Shown here: positions 50,976 to 58,673 of the stretch, piece by piece
Numbering within the stretch: position 1 is the first letter of the stretch
How the letters are laid out: every line of letters starts with the position of its first letter
Source of the DNA: Anaerolineales bacterium
GTDB taxonomy: Bacteria > Chloroflexota > Anaerolineae > Anaerolineales > Villigracilaceae
Reading direction: 5' to 3'
Length of the DNA: 64,000 nucleotides
Assembly (NCBI GenBank): GCA_016928525.1
Contig: JAFGKO010000188.1
Location: 1-64,000 of the forward strand
Notes under the pieces: model-generated
What the model was told of the DNA's origin: nothing
What the model saw: only the letters and a program-made list of their open reading frames with translations
The model's database searches: none
Made by a program: the position numbers and the translations under genes

Positions 50976-53767
50976 GCCTGTCGGGACCAAAGCCAGGCGA
51001 AGCCCAGCCCGATCAATTCCCCCACGCCTGAAATCAACAATACACCCAAGATGCCGTTTGCCAGGACAATTTGCGAGCTACCTGGCAGGCCAAGCGTTGC
51101 ATAGTTGTAACCCAGCAGGCCGCCCAGCAAGACACAAATTCCCCAACGCCAGCCCCAAAGCCGGGATTGCAACTGGCTGCCCGCCCAATAGGTCAACAAA
51201 GCGCTGAGCCCGACAAACATAATCGCAAACATCCATCCACTCAAACGCGGGTAGCCCTCCATAGTGACAAATTCACCTTCATCCACCACTGTGGGCGGTA
51301 TCGGGGTCGGTTCGATAGTTTCAGAGGGCACAGGCGGTAACACAGTGATCACAGCCACCTGGTTGGAACTGACATCGATCTGGATTGCATTCGAGAGCAC
51401 TGCCGGTTCGCTCGAAGCGCGTATCTGGACAAGCCCGGTTTTTTCCAGTGCAAAAGATGCCCGCGCCACACCGCGTGTAGTGACCTGATCTACTTGCTGA
51501 ATAATCCCACCTCCTTCACCGCTTAACAACATCGTAAAACGCACTACGGTCCCATCTGGGACAATATTCTGATTGTGATCCAGGATCGCACCCGTACGTA
51601 CATAGATCGTATCCCCAATGCGCAGCGAAGGGATGGAGGTCGGCTCGGGGGCGACAGTCTGGACGGGAGTTTGGGTAGCAAAAAGAGAGAAGGGAGTGGG
51701 CTCGCTGGTCGGAGCGGTAGCAGTTGGTGGGACGTCCAGCGAGAGCGTGATAATCTGATCCGGGCTCGGACGGGTGATATCGATCAGGTCGTACCCTGTG
51801 CCGGGGATCGAAACCGGTGAGAAGCCCATCGGGGGCAATTCCTGGTAGAGCAGGCGCGCAGCCACATCGATAAAGGCAGGCTGCTTGCTGTACAGGCCAT
51901 AATAAGCGGTCAACTTCGAGATATCGGTGGCGTCGAAATAATACGGTGCAGTAAACGAAAACAAGACGATCCGTTTCTCTAACAGCAAATCCTGACGTTC
52001 GGAGAGAAAGCGACTGATCAGTTCTGGTTGTCCGCGGCTGGTATCCGCCAGGGCAAGCACGATCCAATTAGCCCGATTGATTTCTAAGACCATATTCTCC
52101 AATTCCACCCCATTGAGCAAAGCTGACAGATCATCGAAAGTGTAGGAATTCAAGCGTGCTTCCGAAACCTGACCGCCTGCAGTCGGCCCATAGAGACGTA
52201 CCACCGCATCCTGCAGGGCGGTAAAAGATAATGAGAAGCGCGCCTGACAATCGCTGCATTGCGCGTACTGAACGGTATCTGTAATGAAAACCAGCCGATC
52301 CCGCAAAGCAGGAGGCGATGGAAATACCGATGCAAGAGCTTGCGCATCTGGACTGATAAGAGTGGCCGAACGACGCGCCACTTCGAAGACGAGCTGCTGC
52401 GATTGACCTATCCCTCCACGCGCACTATCCGGTACAAGCACATCGGAAATCTGAAAACGCCCAAATAATTGATGCTTACGAATGAGAACCCGCAACACGG
52501 CTTCATCGACCAACTGGGCAAAGGCCTGATCTTCACGATAGCGTTGAGCAAAGAAATTCAAAACACTTATTGTGGTTGAATATGTATCTGTCGCATCGCC
52601 AGATACAATATTTCCCAAATAAAGTACGTCATTCCCAGCTAAAAAGGCGTCGCGCGCCACTAAAGGCGCCGACAGACTTTCGCCTGAAGGCGTATATAAG
52701 ACACGGACTGCCCGACTACCCAAATCATCACTGACGATCAAACCACCATCGTTGCGCCAAGCGGACAATTCTGGCAATGCCAACATTTCCCTCAAAGCTG
52801 TTTGGTCAAAACTGATCGGGCGCGTGGTCGCACGGATGTTCCCCTGAAAGCCCTGGAAACGGATGTGTGAAACCAGTAACCCATCCGCAGTCGATAGCGT
52901 ATCGGGAGCCTTCCCAGTTACAACAAAAAAAGGCGCTAACTCGATTTGCTTCAACTGCTCCAGAGACTTACGCACAGTAGGCACTTCCCTGTCCGTAGGC
53001 CTGCCTGAACTACCCAAGCCCGGGAAATGCTTGGCAATCACCAGCATACGCCCATCACTGCCAGTATGCAAGCCACTGATAAAGGCTCTTCCCATTTCGC
53101 CTGCCCAGTACGGATCACCACCAAAAGAGCGCGTGCCAATGTCACTGCGGGCAGCCAGGTTGGGTGTATCCAACACATCCAAAGATGGACCCAGGTATAA
53201 GTTGAAGCCCAAAGCGGCCAATTCCCTACCCTGGATTTCACTGATCTGCTGTGCCAACTCAGGCTTCCAGGTAGCGCCCAGTGACATGGCATTTGGTATA
53301 GGTGTCAAACCGTTCAGAATTTGGTCATATGGATATCCGTCACCTTCCTGTTCGATACCAACCAATAACGGCACATATGCTCGTTGCGAGGGCGCTCCCG
53401 TATTGGGATCAGGCAATGATGAGGTTGTACTATCCCACTCAATATTCTGTAACGCGGCAATCAACTGATATGCATCTTCTACCGTGTTCGGGGCAGCAGT
53501 AAAATTGTCATTTCCAGATTGTAAAACGATGCCCCCAACATGATAGTTTGCAACCAGGTCGTAGATTTGCGACTCCACACTCGTATCAGTACCGGTAAAA
53601 GTAATCAGAAACAATTGTCCCACCCGCTCTTCCGGAGTTAGTGTTTCCAACAAGCGTGCCACTTCTGCTGGCGGCGTTTCTGTTTGAGCATGGGCCAGTG
53701 GAGCAGGCACAATCGTCGCCAACAGCATGACCAGGAGAAGCAAAGTAAGCGTCCGCTTTAGTTCCAT
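50972..53767 (-). CDS. GH3-family (NagZ-like) secreted membrane protein, probably altered catalytic site
   Basis: A 931-residue protein. After a signal sequence (residues 5-27), a GH3 TIM barrel spans about 35-450, with VPLLVGIEQEGDGYPY, KHFPGLGSSG (246-255) and LIVSDDLGSRAV (344-355, nucleophile Asp). In NagZ enzymes KHFPG is followed by D-[ST]-H holding the general acid/base His; here it reads TDRE, so that His is missing. A second, CBM-like or GH3-C-type domain (about 450-660) and an Ig-like region follow, then three membrane helices near the C-terminus (about 830-925). It may bind rather than hydrolyse muropeptides. It overlaps the neighbouring dehydratase gene by 10 bases. Confidence 0.85.
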   Translation of the reverse strand: MELKRTLTLLLLVMLLATIVPAPLAHAQTETPPAEVARLLETLTPEERVGQLFLITFTGTDTSVESQIYDLVANYHVGGIVLQSGNDNFTAAPNTVEDAYQLIAALQNIEWDSTTSSLPDPNTGAPSQRAYVPLLVGIEQEGDGYPYDQILNGLTPIPNAMSLGATWKPELAQQISEIQGRELAALGFNLYLGPSLDVLDTPNLAARSDIGTRSFGGDPYWAGEMGRAFISGLHTGSDGRMLVIAKHFPGLGSSGRPTDREVPTVRKSLEQLKQIELAPFFVVTGKAPDTLSTADGLLVSHIRFQGFQGNIRATTRPISFDQTALREMLALPELSAWRNDGGLIVSDDLGSRAVRVLYTPSGESLSAPLVARDAFLAGNDVLYLGNIVSGDATDTYSTTISVLNFFAQRYREDQAFAQLVDEAVLRVLIRKHQLFGRFQISDVLVPDSARGGIGQSQQLVFEVARRSATLISPDAQALASVFPSPPALRDRLVFITDTVQYAQCSDCQARFSLSFTALQDAVVRLYGPTAGGQVSEARLNSYTFDDLSALLNGVELENMVLEINRANWIVLALADTSRGQPELISRFLSERQDLLLEKRIVLFSFTAPYYFDATDISKLTAYYGLYSKQPAFIDVAARLLYQELPPMGFSPVSIPGTGYDLIDITRPSPDQIITLSLDVPPTATAPTSEPTPFSLFATQTPVQTVAPEPTSIPSLRIGDTIYVRTGAILDHNQNIVPDGTVVRFTMLLSGEGGGIIQQVDQVTTRGVARASFALEKTGLVQIRASSEPAVLSNAIQIDVSSNQVAVITVLPPVPSETIEPTPIPPTVVDEGEFVTMEGYPRLSGWMFAIMFVGLSALLTYWAGSQLQSRLWGWRWGICVLLGGLLGYNYATLGLPGSSQIVLANGILGVLLISGVGELIGLGFAWLWSRQA

Positions 53768-54771
53768 GTTTCTCCAGCAAAACGCCGAATGATCTCAGCA
53801 TGGACTTCGGGCTGTACATTTCCACCTGAAACAACCACCAACGCCGGGCGTTCCTCCACTTTATTGGATAAGATTGCCGCTAAACTAACTGCCCCGGCCC
53901 CTTCCAACCTCTCTCCATATACAGACCATGCAAAGGCGATGGCGCGAGCAATCTCATCTTCATTGACCAGCACAATTTCATCCACCATTTGCTTGACCAT
54001 CGGGATGGTGACGGAAGCATGCTCTACTTCACCTGTCAATCCATCAGCGAGACTGGGAAGATCCGGGAGGCCGTCCTGTGTATCTTTATAGAATAGACCG
54101 TACATGAACGGAGCAACCGCTGCCTGAACCCCGATCAAGCGCGGACGATGTGCCTGCTCCTGTAGAGATGAACCGATCCCTGCCAATAGACCGCCCCCGC
54201 TCACTGGCACGAGCCAAACCCTCACCCCTAGCCCCTCTCCCTTCGGGAGAGGGGGATTCTCCCCTCCCCCCTTGGGGGAGGGGCCGGGAGTGAGGGCCTG
54301 CAACAACTCAAGTCCGAGGGTCCCCTGCCCGGCGATGACCTGTCCATCATTGTAGGGAGAAACCCAGGTTTTCCCCTGTCCTTCGGCATAGGCTTTACCG
54401 GCCGCTTCGGCTTCCGGGTAACCTCCCGACACCGTATGAATCACTGCTCCAAGCGAACGCATGGCATCTATTTTAGCAGGGACAGCATGCTCTGAAACAA
54501 ATACTTCCACCCTGGCGCCAACCTTCTGCCCAGCCAACGCGACGCCCTGCCCATGATTGCCGGCTGAAGCAGCCACAAGGCCAACTTCACGCTCCCAATC
54601 TTCGAGCAGAAGTACCTTGTTGAACGCCCCGCGCGCCTTGAACGAGCCGGTCACCTGGCGGTTCTCCCATTTGATATAGATATTGCGCGCCGCATCGAAA
54701 GTGAGCGGCGTGCGTTGGATATAGGGGGAGATGCGGCTGTCAGCCTGTTCAAGCCATTCGTACGGGATCAT
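53758..54771 (-). CDS. PLP-dependent threonine/serine dehydratase-like enzyme with in-frame repeat insertion
   Basis: A 337-residue fold-type II enzyme. The PLP lysine is Lys45 in TGSFKARGA, ASAGNHGQGVA (68-78) and VPVSGGGLLAGIG (188-200) bind the cofactor phosphate, and GAGAVSLAA is near residue 290. It resembles threonine dehydratases and serine racemases but lacks the ACT regulatory domain, so it is catabolic-type or a racemase. Residues about 159-184 (starting ALTPGPSPKGGGENPPLPKG) are not part of the family fold and are encoded by the palindromic element at 54219-54296, which keeps the frame. The insertion lies in a surface loop between a helix and the SGGGLL strand. It overlaps the GDPD gene by four bases. 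Confidence 0.85.
   Translation of the reverse strand: MIPYEWLEQADSRISPYIQRTPLTFDAARNIYIKWENRQVTGSFKARGAFNKVLLLEDWEREVGLVAASAGNHGQGVALAGQKVGARVEVFVSEHAVPAKIDAMRSLGAVIHTVSGGYPEAEAAGKAYAEGQGKTWVSPYNDGQVIAGQGTLGLELLQALTPGPSPKGGGENPPLPKGEGLGVRVWLVPVSGGGLLAGIGSSLQEQAHRPRLIGVQAAVAPFMYGLFYKDTQDGLPDLPSLADGLTGEVEHASVTIPMVKQMVDEIVLVNEDEIARAIAFAWSVYGERLEGAGAVSLAAILSNKVEERPALVVVSGGNVQPEVHAEIIRRFAGETWN
54219..54296. repeat. 78-bp palindromic repeat element inserted within a coding sequence
   Basis: Outer arms CCCTCAC and GTGAGGG enclose two hairpins: CCCTCTCCC-TTCG-GGGAGAGGG and a CCCCTCCCCC/GGGGGAGGGG stem. Its length is 26 codons exactly, so the surrounding dehydratase frame is preserved and the element is translated as a Pro/Gly-rich stretch. 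Elements of this CTCACCCC...GGGTGAGGG type are known as abundant intergenic repeats in several phyla. Confidence 0.85.
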
Positions 54772-55517
54772 GTTCTTTCAGCTGCTATGTCCGTTGCAAG
54801 TTTTGGATCGTCCGTGATAATACCATCCACACCCCAGCCAACGAGGCGACGCATATCTTCCGCACCGTTTACCGTCCATACATGGATGCGGCGTTTCAGG
54901 CGGTGCACACGCGCCACTTGTTGATGAGTCACATCGCGCAAACTGGGATGCAGCGCCTGATAATCGCCAAAGTTGAAATCGAACGAGCGCGCCCACCACC
55001 CTATCCAACCGCCAAGGGCCAGGAGTCCGCGTGGGGTATCCGGGAGCAGGCTACGGGTCCGTTTAAGGTTCGAGGGGAGAAAAGACGAAAAGAGTACACT
55101 CCCCTGCAACTCGAAACGCCGCACCAATTCACAAACTCTGTCCGCTAAACCATCGCGCGGGGTATCATAGTTGGTCAGTTCCACATTAATAATTGTGTGC
55201 TTTCCAATCGTCTCGAACACTTCTATCAGCGTAGGAATCTTCTCACCCCGAAATTGATCCGAGAAAAAACTGCCTGCGTCCAATTTGCGCAGAGCAGTTA
55301 AGTCTAACTGTGCAACCCGGCCCTGACCACTGGTGGTACGCTCCACGCTCGCATCGTGGATGACGACCACCTCCCCATCGGCGCTGAGTTTGGCATCCAA
55401 CTCGATGCCATGCGCACCTTGCTTGAGGGCAAGCTCGAAAGCCGCCAGGGTATTTTCAGGCGCATGCGCCGAAGCGCCACGATGAGCCAAAATCAAAGGA
55501 CGCGGCCAATCGCGCAT
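54768..55517 (-). CDS. Glycerophosphodiester phosphodiesterase
   Basis: A 249-residue GDPD-family TIM barrel, typical length. The active-site signature is complete: ILAHRGASAHAPENTLAAFE (9-28, with HRG and PEN), GIELDAKLSADGEVVVIHD (catalytic Glu-Asp and His) and VWTVNGAEDMRRLVGWGVDGIITD near the C-terminus. It hydrolyses glycerophosphodiesters to glycerol-3-phosphate and an alcohol. No signal peptide, so it is cytoplasmic. Its ATG overlaps the stop of the AAA+ gene by one base (TAATG), and its stop overlaps the dehydratase start, so it sits within a tight four-gene minus-strand unit. Confidence 0.95.
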   Translation of the reverse strand: MRDWPRPLILAHRGASAHAPENTLAAFELALKQGAHGIELDAKLSADGEVVVIHDASVERTTSGQGRVAQLDLTALRKLDAGSFFSDQFRGEKIPTLIEVFETIGKHTIINVELTNYDTPRDGLADRVCELVRRFELQGSVLFSSFLPSNLKRTRSLLPDTPRGLLALGGWIGWWARSFDFNFGDYQALHPSLRDVTHQQVARVHRLKRRIHVWTVNGAEDMRRLVGWGVDGIITDDPKLATDIAAERT

Positions 55518-56860
55518 TAGATATCCACAAAGTAAGCCAGGGCAGCGCGGTCGATCATATCGCGATTCATTACAGGTGGCACAGAGAGATAGCTGGAAAT
55601 ATCCAAGATTTGATCACACAGGTCACGCGGGTGCGAAGCACGCAGCTTGCGGTTGCGTTTGATATACCATTCTTGTAATAGGTAGGCCAAGCCCTGGTCG
55701 CTATATTCGACTTTTTTGGCATTCGCCACACGCTTGAATATCTCGCGGTAATCCTCGTAGGTCGGATCGCCAATTTCTATCTTATGGCGCAGGCGTCGCA
55801 GGAAAGCTTCGTCAACTAGGTCTTTGGGCGGAAGATTGGTGGAAAACACAATCAGAACATCGAAAGGAACTTCCACCTTGCGGCCATTATGAAGTGTCAG
55901 GTAGTCCACACGGTTTTCAAGCGGGACAATCCAGCGGTTGAGCAAGTCCCTTGGTCTTACTTGCTGCCTGCCAAAGTCATCGATCAGCAGGATGCCGCCA
56001 TTGGCTTTCACCTGGAAGGGCGCTTCGTAGAACTTGTGCGTATCATCATAGACCAGATCAAGACCTTCGAGGGTCAACTCGCCACCGGTCACAATAAATG
56101 GGCGGCGCACCCTCACCCAACGCGGGTCGCGACGCGTATTCGTACGCAGACGGCCAGTGGTTGTACCCGGCGCTTCAGGGACGCTTTCCGAAGCCAGTTT
56201 GTGGCTGACCGCATCATAGAGTTTGATCACCTGTCCATCCAAATATAAAGCATACGGGATGTACATATTCTGACTGAGAACCAGGTTGCCAAACGCGCGG
56301 GCGACACTGGTCTTGCCGTTCCCAGGCGGGCCATACATGAAGATAGATGTGCCAGAGTTCAGCGCCGGTCCCAACCGTTGAAAAGTCGATTCTGAGAGCA
56401 CCATTTGCGAAAGGATCTGGCGCATAGTGCGCGCAGTTACGGTCAGCCGTCCGCTCTTCTGGCGGCGAATGGCTTCGTTGTACACTTCAAATGGAACCGG
56501 AGCCGGCCCAGCATACTGGCTACGCTCCAAGGCCTCACGTGCACGCTGGATACCCGCCCCTGTGATGCCATACGTGTATGTACCTTCTCCTAATCCTCCC
56601 CCTTGAGAAGATTTGACTTCGATCAGTTTTTCCGTCTTCAACGCCACCAGGATTTGATCGGTCACACCTGCGAAAGGGAGTGTAACTTCTTCCGCAATTT
56701 TAAACCCGCTCAAATATCCGCGAAAATATAAAACCTTCAATACCAGGTCTTGTAACCAGAGCGGATTCAGGCCGGTATCATCCAGACTGGTAATTTGTGG
56801 TGGCATGAAGCCCAGGCCACCGGTCGAAGAAGGAGCAGCTTTTTGCAAAGGATTGGTCAT
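55517..56860 (-). CDS. AAA+ ATPase with N-terminal winged helix-like region
   Basis: A 447-residue cytoplasmic protein. Residues about 25-110 look like a winged-helix domain (LKVLYFRGYLSGFKIAEEVT). The AAA+ core has Walker A GPPGNGKTSVARAFGNL (about 178-194), Walker B ILLIDDFGRQQVRPRD, sensor 1 VLIVFSTNLPP and an arginine finger region EAFLRRLRHKIEIGD. The lid domain ends near VPPVMNRDMIDRAALAYFVDI. It is not MoxR-, Clp- or DnaA-like in detail, and its substrate is unknown. I use the ATG at 56860, after GGGAGG; upstream in-frame starts at 56872 and 56878 precede that site. An extended -10 lies at 56896-56904. Confidence 0.88.
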   Translation of the reverse strand: MTNPLQKAAPSSTGGLGFMPPQITSLDDTGLNPLWLQDLVLKVLYFRGYLSGFKIAEEVTLPFAGVTDQILVALKTEKLIEVKSSQGGGLGEGTYTYGITGAGIQRAREALERSQYAGPAPVPFEVYNEAIRRQKSGRLTVTARTMRQILSQMVLSESTFQRLGPALNSGTSIFMYGPPGNGKTSVARAFGNLVLSQNMYIPYALYLDGQVIKLYDAVSHKLASESVPEAPGTTTGRLRTNTRRDPRWVRVRRPFIVTGGELTLEGLDLVYDDTHKFYEAPFQVKANGGILLIDDFGRQQVRPRDLLNRWIVPLENRVDYLTLHNGRKVEVPFDVLIVFSTNLPPKDLVDEAFLRRLRHKIEIGDPTYEDYREIFKRVANAKKVEYSDQGLAYLLQEWYIKRNRKLRASHPRDLCDQILDISSYLSVPPVMNRDMIDRAALAYFVDI

Positions 56861-56895
56861 AATGCCTCCCATCAGCAATACTAGATGGTACTTTG

Positions 56896-56904
56896 ATTAT
56901 AGCA
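56896..56904 (-). promoter_or_regulatory. Extended -10 promoter of the AAA+ / GDPD / dehydratase / GH3 unit
   Basis: Minus-strand TGCTATAAT. The start site would be near 56889, giving a 29-base leader with GGGAGG before the ATG at 56860. Confidence 0.6.
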
Positions 56905-56943
56905 TGGCTACAAGAATGAAATACTACCAAGTTATTTTTCGTT

Positions 56944-56949
56944 TATAAT
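56944..56949 (+). promoter_or_regulatory. -10 box of the glycosyltransferase gene (leaderless type)
   Basis: TATAAT, eight bases before the ATG at 56958. It is divergent from the AAA+ promoter. Confidence 0.5.
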
Positions 56950-56957
56950 CCCACCTT

Positions 56958-57641
56958 ATGAAACTATCCGTAATAATCCCAATTTACAATGAAGTTGAAA
57001 GCATTCGAGAAATCGTTAAGCGCGTTCAAGGTACCAAACTCGCCTGGGAAATTGTCCTGGTTGACGATGGATCGAAAGACGGTACTCGCGATCTGCTGAA
57101 AGAAATGGACAACAAGGATAATATTCGCGTTGTGCTACATGAGAAAAATCAGGGTAAAGGCGCAGCGGTTCGAACCGGAATTGACACCGCGCTGGGTGAT
57201 ATTATGCTCATCCAGGATGCTGATCTCGAATACGATCCGCGTGATTATCCCACCCTGCTCAAGCCGCTCGAAGAAGGTATTGCTGATGTAGTTTATGGCT
57301 CGCGCTTTCTGGGAGGACCGCGTCGCGTGGTCATGTTCTGGCACATGGTGGCCAACCACTTACTCACTTTCATGACCAACATCCTCTACAACACCATTCT
57401 AAGCGATATGGAAACCGGCTACAAAGTGTTTCGCCGTGAAGTGATCGAGGGCATGCCCCTGCATGCCAAACGCTTCGACTTCGAACCGGAATTCACAGCC
57501 AAAGTGCTCAAACGCAAATATCGCATCTTCGAAGTGCCGATTTCCTTCAACCCGCGTGATTACTCGCAAGGGAAAAAGATCAAACTCAAGGACGCTTTCG
57601 AAGCAGTCTGGACTTTGCTCAAGTATCGTTTTGTGGATTGA
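56958..57641 (+). CDS. Family 2 glycosyltransferase (dolichol-phosphate mannosyltransferase-like)
   Basis: A 227-residue GT-A enzyme without membrane helices. The nucleotide-sugar motifs are LVDDGSKDGTRD (35-46) and the metal-binding DADLEYDPRDYP (87-98), and the acceptor-side region is DMETGYKVFRREVIEG near residue 155. The C-terminal KYRIFEVPISFNPRDYSQGKK is typical of polyprenyl-phosphate mannose or glucose synthases (DPM1-like). It probably transfers a hexose from a nucleotide sugar to a lipid carrier on the cytoplasmic membrane face. It begins at an ATG 8 bases after TATAAT, with no ribosome-binding site. A GC-rich hairpin follows it. Confidence 0.9.
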   Translation: MKLSVIIPIYNEVESIREIVKRVQGTKLAWEIVLVDDGSKDGTRDLLKEMDNKDNIRVVLHEKNQGKGAAVRTGIDTALGDIMLIQDADLEYDPRDYPTLLKPLEEGIADVVYGSRFLGGPRRVVMFWHMVANHLLTFMTNILYNTILSDMETGYKVFRREVIEGMPLHAKRFDFEPEFTAKVLKRKYRIFEVPISFNPRDYSQGKKIKLKDAFEAVWTLLKYRFVD

Positions 57642-57647
57642 AACAAG

Positions 57648-57676
57648 CGGACGGCAGTTGAATGAACTGCCGTCCG
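57648..57676. repeat. Hairpin without T-run after the glycosyltransferase gene
   Basis: CGGACGGCAGTT (57648-57659) and AACTGCCGTCCG (57665-57676) form a perfect 12-bp stem with loop GAATG. It lies between convergent genes and lacks a T-tract. Confidence 0.75.
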
Positions 57677-57736
57677 AACTGTTAAGCTTTCATCGTGCAT
57701 ATACCGCGCTTCGCAACGGGCCTGGGCTTGCCCCCG

Positions 57737-57961
57737 TTATTTCGAGCCGGACTCAACCACATAATTTTCGCATCCTATCGGGTGCCTCACCTGGCCCGAC
57801 ATGAAGCGCTCCGGGTCTTTCTCGAACTCGCGCAGGCACTCCTGGTTACAAAAGTATATCTGCACACCTTTATACTCTCTTGACGGGTAACGCGATGGGT
57901 CCTTCAAGATGCCGCCACAGGCAGTGATCGCTTTCCCTTTGAGTTTTTCCCATTTGTCCAT
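57737..57961 (-). CDS. Small YHS/TRASH-like metal-binding domain protein
   Basis: A 74-residue protein. The core YPSREYKGVQIYFCNQECLR (about 25-44) followed by EFEKDPERFM matches the YHS pattern, in which a short beta-hairpin carries a cysteine pair (CNQEC) and is followed by F-x-x-x-P-x-x-F/Y. Two further Cys (Cys15, Cys64) could complete a metal site. YHS domains bind heavy metals and are found in P-type ATPases and as small stand-alone proteins. It is convergent with the glycosyltransferase gene and divergent from the helical protein gene. Confidence 0.75.
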   Translation of the reverse strand: MDKWEKLKGKAITACGGILKDPSRYPSREYKGVQIYFCNQECLREFEKDPERFMSGQVRHPIGCENYVVESGSK

Positions 57962-57969
57962 GCGGCAAG

Positions 57970-57975
57970 TATAAT
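57970..57975 (+). promoter_or_regulatory. -10 box of the small helical protein gene (leaderless type)
   Basis: TATAAT, seven bases before the ATG at 57983. No ribosome-binding site is seen. Confidence 0.5.
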
Positions 57976-57982
57976 CTCAAAG

Positions 57983-58318
57983 ATGGAAGATTGGAAAGCG
58001 CAACTACAAGCCGAATTCGAGCGCGCCGAGGCTGCTCGTGGACGTGGCAACGAGGGCCAGGCACGCGTCTGCGCCCGCCGCGCGGCAGGCATCGCCATCC
58101 GTGAATACTACGCCCGCTGCGGACAAGCCGTCCGTACGCCGAGCGCCTACGATTTATTGCAAATGCTGGCAGAAGAGCCGCATCTCTCCCCAGACCTCAA
58201 GCAGGCTGCCGCTTATTTGACCTTGCGCGTTACCGAGGAGTTTAAGCTCCCCGTCAATGTGGACTTACTGGCAGAAGCCCGCAAACTATGTGATGGGCTA
58301 TTGCCAGAAACAAAATAG
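57983..58318 (+). CDS. Small helical protein of unknown function
   Basis: A 111-residue, wholly helical protein without membrane segments. It starts MEDWKAQLQAEFERAEAARG and has a basic, Ala/Arg-rich helix (ARVCARRAAGIAIREYYARC, about 27-46) and a second helical half (SAYDLLQMLAEEPHLSPDLK onward). The arrangement (RxxAGxAIREY, then a helix with LxxL) vaguely resembles HEPN-fold proteins, but the diagnostic RxxxxH motif is absent. I cannot assign a function. It starts at a leaderless-type promoter and is followed by the inverted repeat at 58317. Confidence 0.65.
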   Translation: MEDWKAQLQAEFERAEAARGRGNEGQARVCARRAAGIAIREYYARCGQAVRTPSAYDLLQMLAEEPHLSPDLKQAAAYLTLRVTEEFKLPVNVDLLAEARKLCDGLLPETK

Positions 58319-58373
58319 ACCCTAAAGGTTTCGGCCCCCTTTTGGGGATGCACCGCAAAAACCTCTAGGGTCT
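58317..58373. repeat. Inverted repeat related to that at 49170 (AGACCCTAAAGG family)
   Basis: AGACCCTAAAGGTTT (58317-58331) faces AAACCTCTAGGGTCT (58359-58373), with a CCCC/GGGG inner hairpin between. The AGACCCTAAAGG arm is shared with the element at 49170-49202. It overlaps the end of the helical protein gene by two bases. Confidence 0.75.
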
Positions 58374-58390
58374 AAATCTATTAACGCTAA

Positions 58391-58663
58391 TTACGCCATA
58401 TTCCTGCGTCCGACCAGGTAATACAAGGCCCGGGCAATGGTGATGACAACCAACATACCCGACATGACACCGCCAAAGACCAGGAACAGGCGGTTCCAGT
58501 CACGCAAGCGGTTGACGAACACCCCGCGTTCAGGAAAGCGGATTCGGTCCCGCAGGCGCTGGGCAAAGTCCTTAGGCGGCGCAACAGGTCGCAGGGTCCC
58601 GGCCAGATGCGCTTCCAGGGATTCCAAGTTTTCGAGGGAGGGATTGTTTTGTTGTTTGCTCAT
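58391..58663 (-). CDS. Small membrane protein in the ECF sigma operon, possible anti-sigma factor
   Basis: A 90-residue protein with a polar N-terminal half (SLENLESLEAHLAGTLRPV, then PPKDFAQRLRDRI) and one membrane helix (about 60-82, LFLVFGGVMSGMLVVITIA). The segment PPxxFxxRLRxRI just before the membrane recalls the region of anti-sigma factors and DUF5667-type proteins. It starts at the ATG at 58663 (AGGAAG before it), ten bases after degV. As third gene of a sigma-degV-membrane protein operon it may tether or inhibit the sigma factor (inference from arrangement). Confidence 0.7.
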   Translation of the reverse strand: MSKQQNNPSLENLESLEAHLAGTLRPVAPPKDFAQRLRDRIRFPERGVFVNRLRDWNRLFLVFGGVMSGMLVVITIARALYYLVGRRNMA

Positions 58664-58673
58664 ACTTCCTCGC

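Noticed and set aside
53758..53767. Overlap of the dehydratase and GH3 genes as a sign of frameshift
   Set aside because: A 10-base overlap between same-strand genes with an intact ribosome-binding site (CTGGAG) is ordinary coupling; both frames are complete.
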